Shown here: piece by piece, positions 7,505-15,643 of the stretch
Position numbering within the stretch: the stretch's first letter is position 1
How the letters are laid out: every line of letters begins with the position of its first letter
Source: Nocardiopsis ganjiahuensis DSM 45031
Lineage (GTDB): Bacteria > Actinomycetota > Actinomycetes > Streptosporangiales > Streptosporangiaceae
Reading direction: 5' to 3'
Assembly (NCBI RefSeq): GCF_000341085.1
Contig: NZ_ANBA01000020.1
Span: 1-64,000 of the forward strand
DNA: 64,000 nt
Program-made: the position numbers and the translations under genes
The notes under the pieces: generated by a model
The model's input: only the letters and a program-made list of their open reading frames with translations
What the model was told of the DNA's origin: nothing
The model's database searches: none

Positions 7505-9322
7505 CTACGGCTTGGGGACCAGGACCTCGTCCATGCGGTGCTTCCGCCACTCCGCGAGCAGCCGGTGGAAGGCCACAGGGCCGGGGCTGTACGAGGAGCC
7601 GCCCGGGGTGCCGGCTCCTTCGCGGTTGTAGTAGCCGGGAGTGCACTCGGACTGGAACGCGGAGTTGTCGCGCGCGGTCTCCCGGAGGGTCCGGGCCCAC
7701 TCGTCGGCCGCTTCCTGGGTGGGTTCGATCGCGCGGGCGCCGGACTTGATCCCCTCCGCGATGACGGCGGCGATGTGCTCGGCCTGCTCCAGGAGGATGT
7801 GCGCGAAGTTCACCGAGTTGGCGTTCTGCAGCGGGCCCAGGTGGAAGAGGTTCGGGAACCCGTTGCTGTAGAAGCCGTGCAGCGTGCTCGGCCCGTGGCC
7901 CCAGGACTCGAGCAGGCTCCGGCCGCCGCGGCCGCGCACCGGCAGCGTGCCGGAGAGCACGCCGGAGACGCCCACCTCGAACCCGGTGGCGAAGATGACG
8001 CAGTCCACCTCGTACTCGGCCTCGCCCACGATGATCGAGTTCTCGGTCATCCGGGTGATGCCGCCGTGGTCCGCGGTGTCAACGAGGGTGACGTCGGGCC
8101 GGTTGAAGGTCTGGAGGTAGTGGTCGCTGAAGCAGGGCCGCTTGCACATGTAGCGGTACCAGGGCTTGAGCGCCTCGGCGGTGGCCGGGTCGGTGACGAC
8201 CTCGTCGACGCGCGCCCGGATCCGGTTCATCTTCCGGGCGTCGGCGAGCTCGTCGGCCCGTTCGCGTTCCTGCGGGGACACGCTCTCGTCGAGCGCACCG
8301 GTGATCATCTTGCGCTGGAGCCGGGCTGTGGACGTCCAGCCGTCCTGGATCAGGTCGGTCCCGACCGGTTCGCCGGAGACGATGCGGAGGAAGTTCTCCA
8401 TGCGCTCGCGCTGCCAGCCGGGTTCCAGGGAGGCCGCCCACTCCGGGTCGGTGGGCCGGTTGTCGCGCACGTCCACCGAGGAGGGGGTCCGCTGGAACAC
8501 GTACAGCTGCTCGGCGTCGCGTCCGACGTGCGGGATGACCTGGACCCCTGTGGCGCCGGTGCCGACGACGGCGACCCTCTTGTCGGCCAGGCCGGTGAGG
8601 CCGCCGTTCTGGTCGCCGCCGGTGTAGCCGTAGTCCCACCGGCTGGTGTGGAAGGTGTGCCCCTGGAAGGTCTCGATCCCCGGGATGCCCGGGAGTTTGG
8701 GCTGGGTGAGCGTGCCCGAGGAGGTGATGACGAACCGGGCGCGCATCCGGTCGCCGCGGTCGGTCTCGACCACCCACTCGTCCGTCTCGTCGTCCCAGTC
8801 CAGAGCGGTGACACGGGTGTGGAAGAGGGCGTCCCGGTACAGGTCGAAGGTCTCGGCGATCGCCACGGCGTGCCGGCGGATCTCCTCACCGGGGGCGTAG
8901 CGCCACTGCGGGACGGAGCCGACCTCCTCCAGGAGCGGCATGTAGGAGTACGACTCGATGTCGCAGTGGATGCCCGGGTAGCGGTTCCAGTACCAGGTGC
9001 CGCCGAAGTCACCGGCCTCGTCGGTCACGCGGATCGACCGGAGGCCCGCCTGCCGGAGCCGCGCGGCGGTGGTGAGGCCGCCGAAACCGCCGCCGATCAC
9101 GAGCGCCTCGACGGTGTCCGTCAGCGGTTCGCGCTCCACCCGCGGGGTGTAGGGATCCTTGGCGTAGTAGCCGAACTCTCCGGCGGCCGAACGGTACTGG
9201 GTCGCACCGTCGGGCCGGATGCGGCGGTCGCGCTCCTTCGCGTACTTGGCGCGTAGTGCTTCGAGGTCGGTCTCGTCGAGGTGGTCGTCGATGCCTGCGG
9301 GTGCGCTGGGCGCGTTGGTCAT
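7505..9322 (-). CDS. Flavin-containing Baeyer-Villiger monooxygenase
   Basis: The 605-residue enzyme has an FAD-binding Rossmann motif GGGFGG (77-82), a second NADPH-binding motif GTGATG (254-259), and between them FQGHTFHTSRW (219-229), which fits the type I Baeyer-Villiger fingerprint F-x-G-x3-H-x3-W. The length and the extra ~60-residue N-terminal part match phenylacetone/cyclohexanone-monooxygenase relatives. It would insert oxygen next to a ketone using NADPH and O2, giving an ester or lactone. It lies 60 bases downstream of the MFS gene and upstream of the SMP-30-like gene, so the three are likely co-transcribed under the divergent TetR regulator. Substrate unknown. Confidence 0.92.
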   Translation of the reverse strand: MTNAPSAPAGIDDHLDETDLEALRAKYAKERDRRIRPDGATQYRSAAGEFGYYAKDPYTPRVEREPLTDTVEALVIGGGFGGLTTAARLRQAGLRSIRVTDEAGDFGGTWYWNRYPGIHCDIESYSYMPLLEEVGSVPQWRYAPGEEIRRHAVAIAETFDLYRDALFHTRVTALDWDDETDEWVVETDRGDRMRARFVITSSGTLTQPKLPGIPGIETFQGHTFHTSRWDYGYTGGDQNGGLTGLADKRVAVVGTGATGVQVIPHVGRDAEQLYVFQRTPSSVDVRDNRPTDPEWAASLEPGWQRERMENFLRIVSGEPVGTDLIQDGWTSTARLQRKMITGALDESVSPQERERADELADARKMNRIRARVDEVVTDPATAEALKPWYRYMCKRPCFSDHYLQTFNRPDVTLVDTADHGGITRMTENSIIVGEAEYEVDCVIFATGFEVGVSGVLSGTLPVRGRGGRSLLESWGHGPSTLHGFYSNGFPNLFHLGPLQNANSVNFAHILLEQAEHIAAVIAEGIKSGARAIEPTQEAADEWARTLRETARDNSAFQSECTPGYYNREGAGTPGGSSYSPGPVAFHRLLAEWRKHRMDEVLVPKP

Positions 9323-9382
9323 CTGTGGTCCTCAGTGGTTCTCGGAAGGGTCGGGAGACGGGCGGGCCAGGAGTCTGCGCCC

Positions 9383-11029
9383 TCAGTTGTCGGGTGCGGT
9401 CGCGCCCTCCTTGGTCGGGGTGCCCTCCGGCACGGGGGCGAGCTTTTCGGAGCGGGTCCCGCGGGGGCCGTGCTCGTCGGAACCGGGCTCCTCAAGGGCG
9501 GGTTTCTCGGAACCGGCCTCCTCGGGGGCGGCCCGGTGTTTGGGCAGGAAGGCCGCGATGGCGAAGGCACCGAGCGCGGAGACCGCCCCGACCGCCAGGA
9601 CCAGCCGGAAGGCACTCAGGGACGGGAGGTTCTCGCCGCCCAGGGACACGGTCATGCCGGCCAGCACCACGCCGGTGACGGCGCTGGCCACGGAGGTCCC
9701 CACGGAGCGCATCAGGGTGTTGAGGCTGTTGGCCGCCGCGGTCTCCGACCTGGGGACGGCCGCCATGACCAGGGCGGGCATGGCCCCGTAGGCCAGGCCG
9801 ACCCCCGCACCGATGACGGTGGAGGCGATCATGAGCTGCCAGACCGCGGACATGAGCAGCAGGCTCAGGCCGTAGCCGAGCGCCACCAGCAGGGCCCCGG
9901 TCATCAGGGTGGTCTTGGGGCCCAGGGTGCGGGTCATGCGCGCCGAGACCGGCGACATCGCCATCATCACCAGCCCGTTGGGCGCCATGACCAGACCGGC
10001 CACGAGGACGGTCTGCCCGAACCCGTGCCCGGTGGCCTCGGGGAGCTGGATCAGCTGCGGGACCACCAGGGACATGGCGAACATGGAGAAGCCGAAGACC
10101 AGGGACGCGGAGTTGGTGAGCAGGACCTGGGGCCGGGCGCTGACGCGCAGGTCCACCAGGGGGTGCGGGGCACGCAGTTCCCACCAGCCCCACACCAGGA
10201 GCACCACCGCCGCCGCGGCGATCATCCCGCCGGGGAGGCCGCCGCTCCACCCCCATTCGGAGCCCTTGGAGACGGCCAGCAGCAGCAGGAGCAGGGCGAT
10301 CGACAGGCCGACCGAGCCCGGGAGGTCGAACCGGCCGCCGGAGCGGACCCCGGAGTCCGGCACGAGGCTGCGCACCAGGACCGCACAGGTGGCGGCCAGG
10401 GCCGCGGCGGCCCAGAACAGCACGTGCCAGTCGGCCTCCTGAGCGACCAGTGCGGCGAGGGGCAGGCCGAGCGCGCCGCCCACGCCCAGGGAGGCGCTCA
10501 TCAGCGCGGTCGCCCCGGGAAGCCGTTCGGCGGGCAGTTCGTCGCGCATGATGCTGATCCCCAGCGGGATCACGCCGGCCGCCAGGCCCTGGAGGGCACG
10601 GCCGACGATCATCGGCAGCAGGCTGTTCGCCAGTGCGCAGAACACAGAGCCCACCACGAGCACGGCGAGGCTGAACAGCAGCATGCGGCGCTTGCCGTAC
10701 ATGTCGCCGAGCCGGCCGACGGTGGGGGTGGCGACCGCGGCGGCGAGCAGGGTCGCGGTGATCGCCCAGGCGGTGTCGCCGGGTGTGGCGCCCAACAGGC
10801 CGGGAAGCACCGGCACGAGCGGGATCACCAGGGTCTGCATCAGTGAGACGACGATGCCGCTGAAAGCCAGGACCGCGACGATCACGTTCGGCCGGAGCGC
10901 CGGACCCCCTGCCGGTGGCGGACCCCCTGGGGCGGGTGGCTTCCCGGTGAGCGCCGACTCCCCTGGGCGCGGAGGTCTCCCCGCGAGAGGCGGTTCCGCT
11001 GCGGAAGTTCGGTTACGGGCGCGGTTCAT
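9383..11029 (-). CDS. MFS transporter, DHA2 (14-helix) drug-exporter type
   Basis: The 548-residue protein has a Pro-rich cytoplasmic N-terminus of about 45 residues, then about 14 membrane segments. The first loop carries GRLGDMYGKRRMLL, the conserved MFS motif A, and ALQGLAAGVIPLGISIMRDE follows the DHA2 pattern. The acidic, repetitive C-terminal tail (about 505-548, EKP/EEPGS blocks) is low-complexity. Such proteins export drugs or metabolites with proton antiport. It is divergent from a TetR gene, with a perfect palindrome between them, which is the classic layout of a repressor-controlled exporter. It is first in the probable operon with the Baeyer-Villiger monooxygenase. Confidence 0.9.
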   Translation of the reverse strand: MNRARNRTSAAEPPLAGRPPRPGESALTGKPPAPGGPPPAGGPALRPNVIVAVLAFSGIVVSLMQTLVIPLVPVLPGLLGATPGDTAWAITATLLAAAVATPTVGRLGDMYGKRRMLLFSLAVLVVGSVFCALANSLLPMIVGRALQGLAAGVIPLGISIMRDELPAERLPGATALMSASLGVGGALGLPLAALVAQEADWHVLFWAAAALAATCAVLVRSLVPDSGVRSGGRFDLPGSVGLSIALLLLLLAVSKGSEWGWSGGLPGGMIAAAAVVLLVWGWWELRAPHPLVDLRVSARPQVLLTNSASLVFGFSMFAMSLVVPQLIQLPEATGHGFGQTVLVAGLVMAPNGLVMMAMSPVSARMTRTLGPKTTLMTGALLVALGYGLSLLLMSAVWQLMIASTVIGAGVGLAYGAMPALVMAAVPRSETAAANSLNTLMRSVGTSVASAVTGVVLAGMTVSLGGENLPSLSAFRLVLAVGAVSALGAFAIAAFLPKHRAAPEEAGSEKPALEEPGSDEHGPRGTRSEKLAPVPEGTPTKEGATAPDN

Positions 11030-11072
11030 CGTTCGGAGTCCCCCGTCTCGTCACGTGTGGAGCCCCAACTTT

Positions 11073-11092
11073 TAAGTCAGGCGCATGACTTA
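11073..11092. promoter_or_regulatory. Palindromic TetR-type operator
   Basis: TAAGTCA and TGACTTA form a perfect inverted repeat around a 6-base spacer (GGCGCA). It lies between the divergent MFS and TetR genes, and a TACGAT -10-like box (11091-11096) overlaps its right arm. The layout suggests that the TetR protein represses both directions. Confidence 0.72.
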
Positions 11093-11207
11093 CGATAGGA
11101 CAGATGACGGAGTGCCCTCGACGCGAGGGTCCCGAAAGGGGTGGGGATCGGATGAACGGTCACACGGTGTGCCGGAGGCACAGGTCAACCCCAGTAACGT
11201 GGTGCCC

Positions 11208-11897
11208 ATGAGCGAGAGGACGACACGGTCAGCCCGGGTCGCGGCGACCCGGGAGACGATCCTGTCGGCCGCGGAGCGACTGATCGCCGAGCACGGGGTG
11301 GCGGGGGTCTCCAACCGCCAGATCGGCCAGGAGGCGGGGCAGGGCAACAACACCGCTGTGACGTACCACTTCGGCTCCAAGGCCGGCCTGGTGCGCGCGA
11401 TCGTGCGCCGGCACACCGAGCAGATCGAGTCCGTGCGCCAGCGGATGGTCCTGGCGGCGGACGGCTCCGACCAGGTCCGGGACTGGCTCGCCTGCATGGT
11501 CGAACCCTTCGCGCACCACCTCGCCCAGCTGGGGGTCCCCAGCTGGTACGGACGGTTCAGCGCCCAGGTGCTGGCCGACCCCGAGTTCCGGGAGGCCGTG
11601 TCCGGGGAGGCCCTCAACTCGCCCTCCCTGGTCAGGTCGGGCGAGGAGCTGCGCCGGTGCCTGCCGGACCTGCCGCCCGAGGTCCGCCGGGAACGCCAGG
11701 ACATGGCCCGCCACCTCATGGTGCACATGGTCGCCGAACGGGAACGGGCCCTCGCGGAGGACGGGCAGGCTCCCCGGGAGTCCTGGCAGCGGTCCGCCAG
11801 CGGGCTCGTCGACGCCCTCACCGGCCTCTGGACCGCCCCGGTCACCGCTCCGGGACCGTGGACGCCGTGGGAGGCCCCGCAGCCGCAGGACGCCTGA
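11208..11897 (+). CDS. TetR/AcrR family transcriptional repressor
   Basis: The 229-residue protein has the TetR DNA-binding domain in its first ~60 residues: TRETILSAAERLIAEHG, then GVSNRQIGQEAG as first helices of the helix-turn-helix, and AVTYHFGSKAGLVRAI at its end. The remainder is the ligand-binding domain. I chose the ATG at 11208; the in-frame ATG at 11085 would place the start inside the operator palindrome. It is divergent from the MFS - monooxygenase - SMP-30 set and most likely represses it until the exported or oxidised compound binds. Confidence 0.88.
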   Translation: MSERTTRSARVAATRETILSAAERLIAEHGVAGVSNRQIGQEAGQGNNTAVTYHFGSKAGLVRAIVRRHTEQIESVRQRMVLAADGSDQVRDWLACMVEPFAHHLAQLGVPSWYGRFSAQVLADPEFREAVSGEALNSPSLVRSGEELRRCLPDLPPEVRRERQDMARHLMVHMVAERERALAEDGQAPRESWQRSASGLVDALTGLWTAPVTAPGPWTPWEAPQPQDA

Positions 11898-12487
11898 AAA
11901 TCCTCCCCGGTGCGCGCTGGTTCCGAGCCCGGCGCCGGGGCCGGTGGTACGAGCGGCGGCGGGCCGAACAGTGGCTCCCGCGAGCGAACGGGGAGCCGGG
12001 GCGGGGGCCGCCGGACTGAAGGGCCGGGGTACGGAGCCGGAATCCGGGAGCAGACCGAACACAGGCACTTCTGTGCGCCCCCTCCACCCCTCGACGGAAT
12101 TCGGCCTTTCCCCTCATGCTCCCGACCTTCCCGGCACGGCCTTCGTGCACCACCCCTGTTCTGAGGGCCCCGTCCGGAGCACCGGAATTCGCCTGTCCGG
12201 CCGCCGCCGCGCCCGCGGCCTGCACCTCGGACCCTCGCCCCGCGCACCAGCACCCCGCGCGGCGCACGCCCGCGGATCCACCGGGGACTCCCCCGTTCAC
12301 CCTCACCACAAGGTCCGAAAAATCCACCTTCATTCGCATCGAGCGAAAATTCGGAAACGCGGCACAAAAAGAATCACCCAACTACTCCTTTCCCGATCCT
12401 TGAGACAGCATTTTCCATTCGGGACCTTGGGCTCATGACGGCCGGTGGCATGGTGATCATGCCCCACCCCATCGAGAAGGGAAGAAC
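11898..12487. other. 590-bp gene-less stretch
   Basis: No coding sequence can be supported. The right third (12310-12425) is notably AT-richer (runs such as GAAAATTCGG and CACAAAAAGAATC), as expected for the promoter region of the downstream peptide-glycosyltransferase unit. An inverted repeat TTCGC-ATCGA-GCGAA lies at 12333-12347 and could be a regulator site. I could not fix a -35/-10 pair. Confidence 0.5.
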
Positions 12488-12646
12488 ATGCCCTATGGAT
12501 CCGCGACAGGTTCGGGAGCCACTCTGGCCATCACCGGTTTCGCGACGGGACACCTCTGGGTCATCGCCATCGGACTGGTGCTGACGCTCGCCGGCGCGGT
12601 CCTCATCAGGCTCTCGTTCCGAGCGGACCGGGGGCCGACGGAGTGA
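12488..12646 (+). CDS. 52-residue membrane peptide with LAxTG-like motif
   Basis: This small gene has an excellent ribosome site (GAAGGGAAG, 4 bases before ATG). It encodes a Gly/Ser/Thr-rich N-terminus of 12 residues, then LAITG (13-17), one membrane helix (about 22-42) and a short Arg-containing tail (RADRG). That order (LAxTG, helix, positive tail) is the layout of a class E sortase signal, but only about a dozen residues precede it. The stop codon overlaps the GTG start of the glycosyltransferase (GTGA at 12643-12646), so the two are translationally coupled. It may be a regulator or membrane subunit of the glycosyltransferase, or a vestigial anchor. Function is inferred; expression is well supported by the start site. 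Confidence 0.7.
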   Translation: MPYGSATGSGATLAITGFATGHLWVIAIGLVLTLAGAVLIRLSFRADRGPTE

Positions 12647-14034
12647 GGAGCGGTCAGGACCCCGATGAACTGCCCCGGGCGCGATGCGTGCGGCCGGGAG
12701 CGCTCGCGGCACTGGCGGCGCTGGCCCTGTGCGGGTTCCTCTCGTGGGGGGCTCTGCACCTCGTCATGATGATCCGCCACGGCCTGGGCTCGGAGGCGAG
12801 CCTGAGCATGGTGTGGATGGCGTGCTTCGCCCTTCTGTGGTGGGTGCCCCTGGCCTGGCTCGAACGCCCCTTCCGAGCCACCGCCGAGCAGAGCGCCGAG
12901 CTCGACCGCCTGTTCGTCACGGTGCAGATCCCGGTCTACAACGAGGACCCCCGCGTCCTGGAGATGTGCCTGCGGTCGACCCTCGAACAGAGCCGCAGGG
13001 TGGACAGGGTCCGGGTCGTGGACGACGGCTCCACGGACCCGGCCACCGGCGAGGCGGTGGAGTACGCCGAGATCCGGGACCGCTTCCTGGAGCGGGCGGC
13101 CGCCGCAGGGGTGGAGGCCACCTGGGACCGGACGCCCAACCGGGGCAAGCGCTTCGCCCAGATGCACGTCCTCGCCCAGGACGACGCCGACATCTTCGTC
13201 ACCCTGGACAGCGACTCGGTCATGGACCGGGAGGCGATCCGCGAGGGCCTCGCGCCCTTCGCGGATCCGAGGGTGCGCTCCGTCGCCGGGCACGTGCTCG
13301 TGCTCAACCGGGACGCGAACCTGCTGACCCGGATGACCGGCCTGCTGTACCTGCCGTTCACCCGGGGGCTGCGCAGCGCCCAGTCGGTCATGCGCAGGGT
13401 CACCATCAACTCGGGGACGCTGGCCTTCTACCGGGCCCACCTGATCCGGGACCGCGCCGGGGTCTACGAGAGGGAGACCTTCCTGGGGCGTCCGATGCAG
13501 ATGAACGACGACTCCATGCTCACGTTCTACGCGCTGTTGGAAGGGGACACCGTCCACCAGCCCTCGTCGCTGGTGTTCACTCTGGTCCCCGAACGCGCGG
13601 GCCACTACTTCGGCCAGCAGATGCGCTGGATGCGCGGCACGACCGTCCGACACCTGTGGTGGTTCCGCTACATGCCGGTGCGCGGCGTGGTCTTCTGGCT
13701 CACCGTGGCCGAGTACCTCCACCTGTTCCTGGGGTACGCGATCCCGCTGCTGATCCTCGCGCACCCGGGTCTGCGGTCGGAGGCCGGGGGGATCGCCCTC
13801 GCCGCCCTGGTGATCGGAACCGCCATCTCGTACCTGATCTCGCTGCGGCTCTTCACGATCGTGCGCTCGGACGAGACGGTGGCACAGAGACTGGTGCTGT
13901 TCCTGTTCTCCCCGGTCGCCACGGCGTGGAGGCTCCTCTGCCTGAGACCCCTCTACATCTACTCGATGTTCACCTGCGGGCGCATCGCCCAGTGGGGGAC
14001 CCGGGACAAGGTCGAGGTCGGCCTGTCCTCCTGA
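12643..14034 (+). CDS. Family 2 glycosyltransferase, hyaluronan/chitin-synthase-like
   Basis: The 463-residue membrane enzyme has two N-terminal helices (about 18-44 and 54-72), a cytoplasmic GT2 domain and three to four C-terminal helices. Active-site motifs are visible: VQIPVYNE (94-101), VDDGSTD (126-132), the metal-binding DSD (189-191), NDDS (288-291) in place of the usual acceptor-site GDD/EDR, and QQMRW (325-329) as the Q-x2-R-W signature of processive synthases. It would polymerise a sugar nucleotide at the membrane and pass the chain outwards. The GTG start overlaps the preceding small peptide gene. A perfect 13-bp terminator follows. The polymer is unknown; hyaluronan, chitin-like or other beta-glycan are possible. 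Confidence 0.85.
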   Translation: MRSGQDPDELPRARCVRPGALAALAALALCGFLSWGALHLVMMIRHGLGSEASLSMVWMACFALLWWVPLAWLERPFRATAEQSAELDRLFVTVQIPVYNEDPRVLEMCLRSTLEQSRRVDRVRVVDDGSTDPATGEAVEYAEIRDRFLERAAAAGVEATWDRTPNRGKRFAQMHVLAQDDADIFVTLDSDSVMDREAIREGLAPFADPRVRSVAGHVLVLNRDANLLTRMTGLLYLPFTRGLRSAQSVMRRVTINSGTLAFYRAHLIRDRAGVYERETFLGRPMQMNDDSMLTFYALLEGDTVHQPSSLVFTLVPERAGHYFGQQMRWMRGTTVRHLWWFRYMPVRGVVFWLTVAEYLHLFLGYAIPLLILAHPGLRSEAGGIALAALVIGTAISYLISLRLFTIVRSDETVAQRLVLFLFSPVATAWRLLCLRPLYIYSMFTCGRIAQWGTRDKVEVGLSS

Positions 14035-14069
14035 AGGACCGGAGGAACAGCGGGCAGGGAAGTGGGGTC

Positions 14070-14100
14070 GAGGGCCGTACCCGGCGGGTACGGCCCTCTT
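14070..14100 (+). terminator. Intrinsic terminator after the glycosyltransferase
   Basis: GAGGGCCGTACCC pairs perfectly with GGGTACGGCCCTC around GGC, followed by TT. It ends the peptide-glycosyltransferase unit 36 bases after the stop codon. Confidence 0.8.
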
Positions 14101-14145
14101 CCGTGTCCTCCGCCCCCGGGGCGGCCCCGCGCTAGCATCCTGGAC

Positions 14146-14982
14146 ATGGACGCCGCGGAGTGGGAGTGGGACGAGACGCTGTTCTCCGGGAGCGCCGGAC
14201 ACTACGGGGTCGGCCGGATGCCCTACCCGGCCGGGCTGGTCGACGCCGTCCGTGACGCTCTGGGCCTGGACGGCAGCGGGCGGCTCCTGGACGCGGGCTG
14301 CGGCCCCGGGTCCCTGACCCTGCCACTGGCCCCGCTGTTCGGCCAGGTGACGGGGGTCGACCCCGACCCCGGAATGATCGCCGAGGCACGCCGCCGTGCC
14401 GAAGCGGCGGGGATCGACAACATCCGATGGCGGCAGCTGCGCGCCGAGGAGCTCCCGGCCGACTCGGGGCCCTTCCGGGCCGTGGTGTTCGCGCAGTCGT
14501 TCCACTGGATGGACCGACCCCTGGTCGCGCACCGGGTCCGCGGAATGATCGAACCGGGCGGGGCCTGGGTGCACGTCGGCGGCGTCACACACCGGGGCGT
14601 GCCGTCCCCGACCCCGCTGCCGGATCCGACGCCGCCGTGGGAGCGGATCGAGGACCTGGTCACCCGCTACCTGGGACCGGTGCGGCGGGCGGGGCGGGGA
14701 CACCTGCCCCACGGGACCCGCTCGGGCGAGGAGGCCGTCATGCGCCGGGCCGGGTTCACCGGTCCCGAACGCTTCGTCGTCGACGAGGGGCGTGTCGCGG
14801 AGCGCGGCGTGGACGAGATCGTCTCGGCCGTGTTCTCCCTGTCCGGTTCCGCCCCGCACCTGTTCGCCGAACGGCTCGGTGCCTTCGAGTCCGACCTGCG
14901 CCACCTGCTGTGGGAGGCGGCGCCCGGCGGCCGCTTCGCCGAACGGACCGGGCGGATCGAGGCCGTCATCTGGCGTCCCTGA
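14146..14982 (+). CDS. Class I SAM-dependent methyltransferase
   Basis: The 278-residue protein has the Rossmann-type SAM-binding motif LLDAGCGPGSLTLPLA near residues 46-61, then VTGVDPDPGMIAEAR (motif II), and FAQSFHWMDRP, a phrase common in the UbiE/Methyltransf_11-like group. Nothing indicates its substrate. I chose the ATG at 14146; the frame upstream lies over the terminator of the previous gene. It is a single gene between two hairpins, transcribed towards the hemerythrin gene. Confidence 0.85.
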   Translation: MDAAEWEWDETLFSGSAGHYGVGRMPYPAGLVDAVRDALGLDGSGRLLDAGCGPGSLTLPLAPLFGQVTGVDPDPGMIAEARRRAEAAGIDNIRWRQLRAEELPADSGPFRAVVFAQSFHWMDRPLVAHRVRGMIEPGGAWVHVGGVTHRGVPSPTPLPDPTPPWERIEDLVTRYLGPVRRAGRGHLPHGTRSGEEAVMRRAGFTGPERFVVDEGRVAERGVDEIVSAVFSLSGSAPHLFAERLGAFESDLRHLLWEAAPGGRFAERTGRIEAVIWRP

Positions 14983-15029
14983 CGCCCCTGGCCCGCACGG
15001 GTGCTCTCCCGCGTGGACGGGGCCGTCGT

Positions 15030-15058
15030 GCGTGCCGCCACAGGCCGTGGCGGCACGC
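15030..15058. terminator. Bidirectional hairpin terminator
   Basis: A perfect 12-bp stem (GCGTGCCGCCAC / GTGGCGGCACGC, loop AGGCC) lies between the convergent methyltransferase and hemerythrin genes. Confidence 0.75.
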
Positions 15059-15065
15059 CCTCCGG

Positions 15066-15545
15066 TCAGAGCGTCACGGGGCCGTAGGAGTCGAGGGCCT
15101 CCACGATCTGGGCCTCCTCGTAGTCGAGGTGGGCCTCGACCTCCTCGGCGAGCCGCTCCACCTCGTCGCGGACCGCCCTCGTTCCGGTGTCCTGGCCCGA
15201 GGCCAGTTCCTGGATGCGGTCCAGGGCCCGGCTGATCACGCTGTGCTCGCGGGTCAACCGCTCCAGCACGGGAGCGAGCTCGGGATGGCTGGTGGCCAGC
15301 CCCGGGAACATGTGTGCGTCCTCCGCCGTGTGGTGTCCGTGCAGGAACTCGCAGAACGACAGGCACTGCTTGCGGATCTGCTCGTCCAGGCCGAGGGGCC
15401 TGCCCCCGCCCGCCGCTTCCCCGGGAGTGTCCAGGGCCGTTCTCAGTTCGGCCAGCTGGCCGCGCAGGAGGTCGTGGATCTTGACCAGCTGAGCTCCCAG
15501 CGCCTCGATGCGCTGTCCCTCGTTCGCGTCCGATTCGTTCGCCAT
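15066..15545 (-). CDS. Hemerythrin (HHE) domain protein
   Basis: The 159-residue helical protein carries the histidines expected of a di-iron hemerythrin-like bundle: H24 in KIHDLLR, HGHHTAEDAHMFP around 70-80, REHSVISRALD near 100, and HLDYEEAQI near 137-145. Such proteins bind O2, NO or act in redox or iron sensing. It is divergent from a TetR gene across a 15-bp palindrome that lies only 21 bases from its start codon, so TetR control is likely. The link to the P450 genes beyond is a guess. Confidence 0.85.
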   Translation of the reverse strand: MANESDANEGQRIEALGAQLVKIHDLLRGQLAELRTALDTPGEAAGGGRPLGLDEQIRKQCLSFCEFLHGHHTAEDAHMFPGLATSHPELAPVLERLTREHSVISRALDRIQELASGQDTGTRAVRDEVERLAEEVEAHLDYEEAQIVEALDSYGPVTL

Positions 15546-15565
15546 GGCAACACCTCTTCATAAAA

Positions 15566-15580
15566 TGCCAGTCACTGGCA
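15566..15580. promoter_or_regulatory. Palindromic operator (TetR type)
   Basis: TGCCAGT-C-ACTGGCA is a perfect 7-1-7 palindrome, with A/T runs on both sides (AAAA left, CTTTTT right). It lies between the hemerythrin gene (start 15545) and the TetR gene (start 15644) and is the obvious binding site of that TetR protein. Confidence 0.72.
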
Positions 15581-15643
15581 CTTTTTCACGGCGGCCGGGT
15601 GGAGACAAGGGGTTTTCCGCCCCGGGCTCGCTACCCTGGCCCG

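Noticed and set aside
9440..9540. Repeated GAACCG/CTCGG blocks near the MFS 3' end as a DNA repeat element
   Set aside because: They encode the acidic low-complexity C-terminal tail of the transporter and are short and irregular.
11085..11207. Upstream ATG as start of the TetR gene at 11 kb
   Set aside because: This start would lie inside the operator palindrome and add 41 residues without family similarity.
11944..12438. Several overlapping frames in the gap before the LAxTG peptide
   Set aside because: All have Arg/Pro/Ser-rich translations, none has a ribosome site, and codon position bias is absent.
12493..15561. A minus-strand open frame of about 1000 codons across the glycosyltransferase and methyltransferase region
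   Set aside because: It runs antisense to several well-supported genes, is rich in Arg, Gly and Pro with no recognisable domain, and is a normal by-product of extreme third-position GC.
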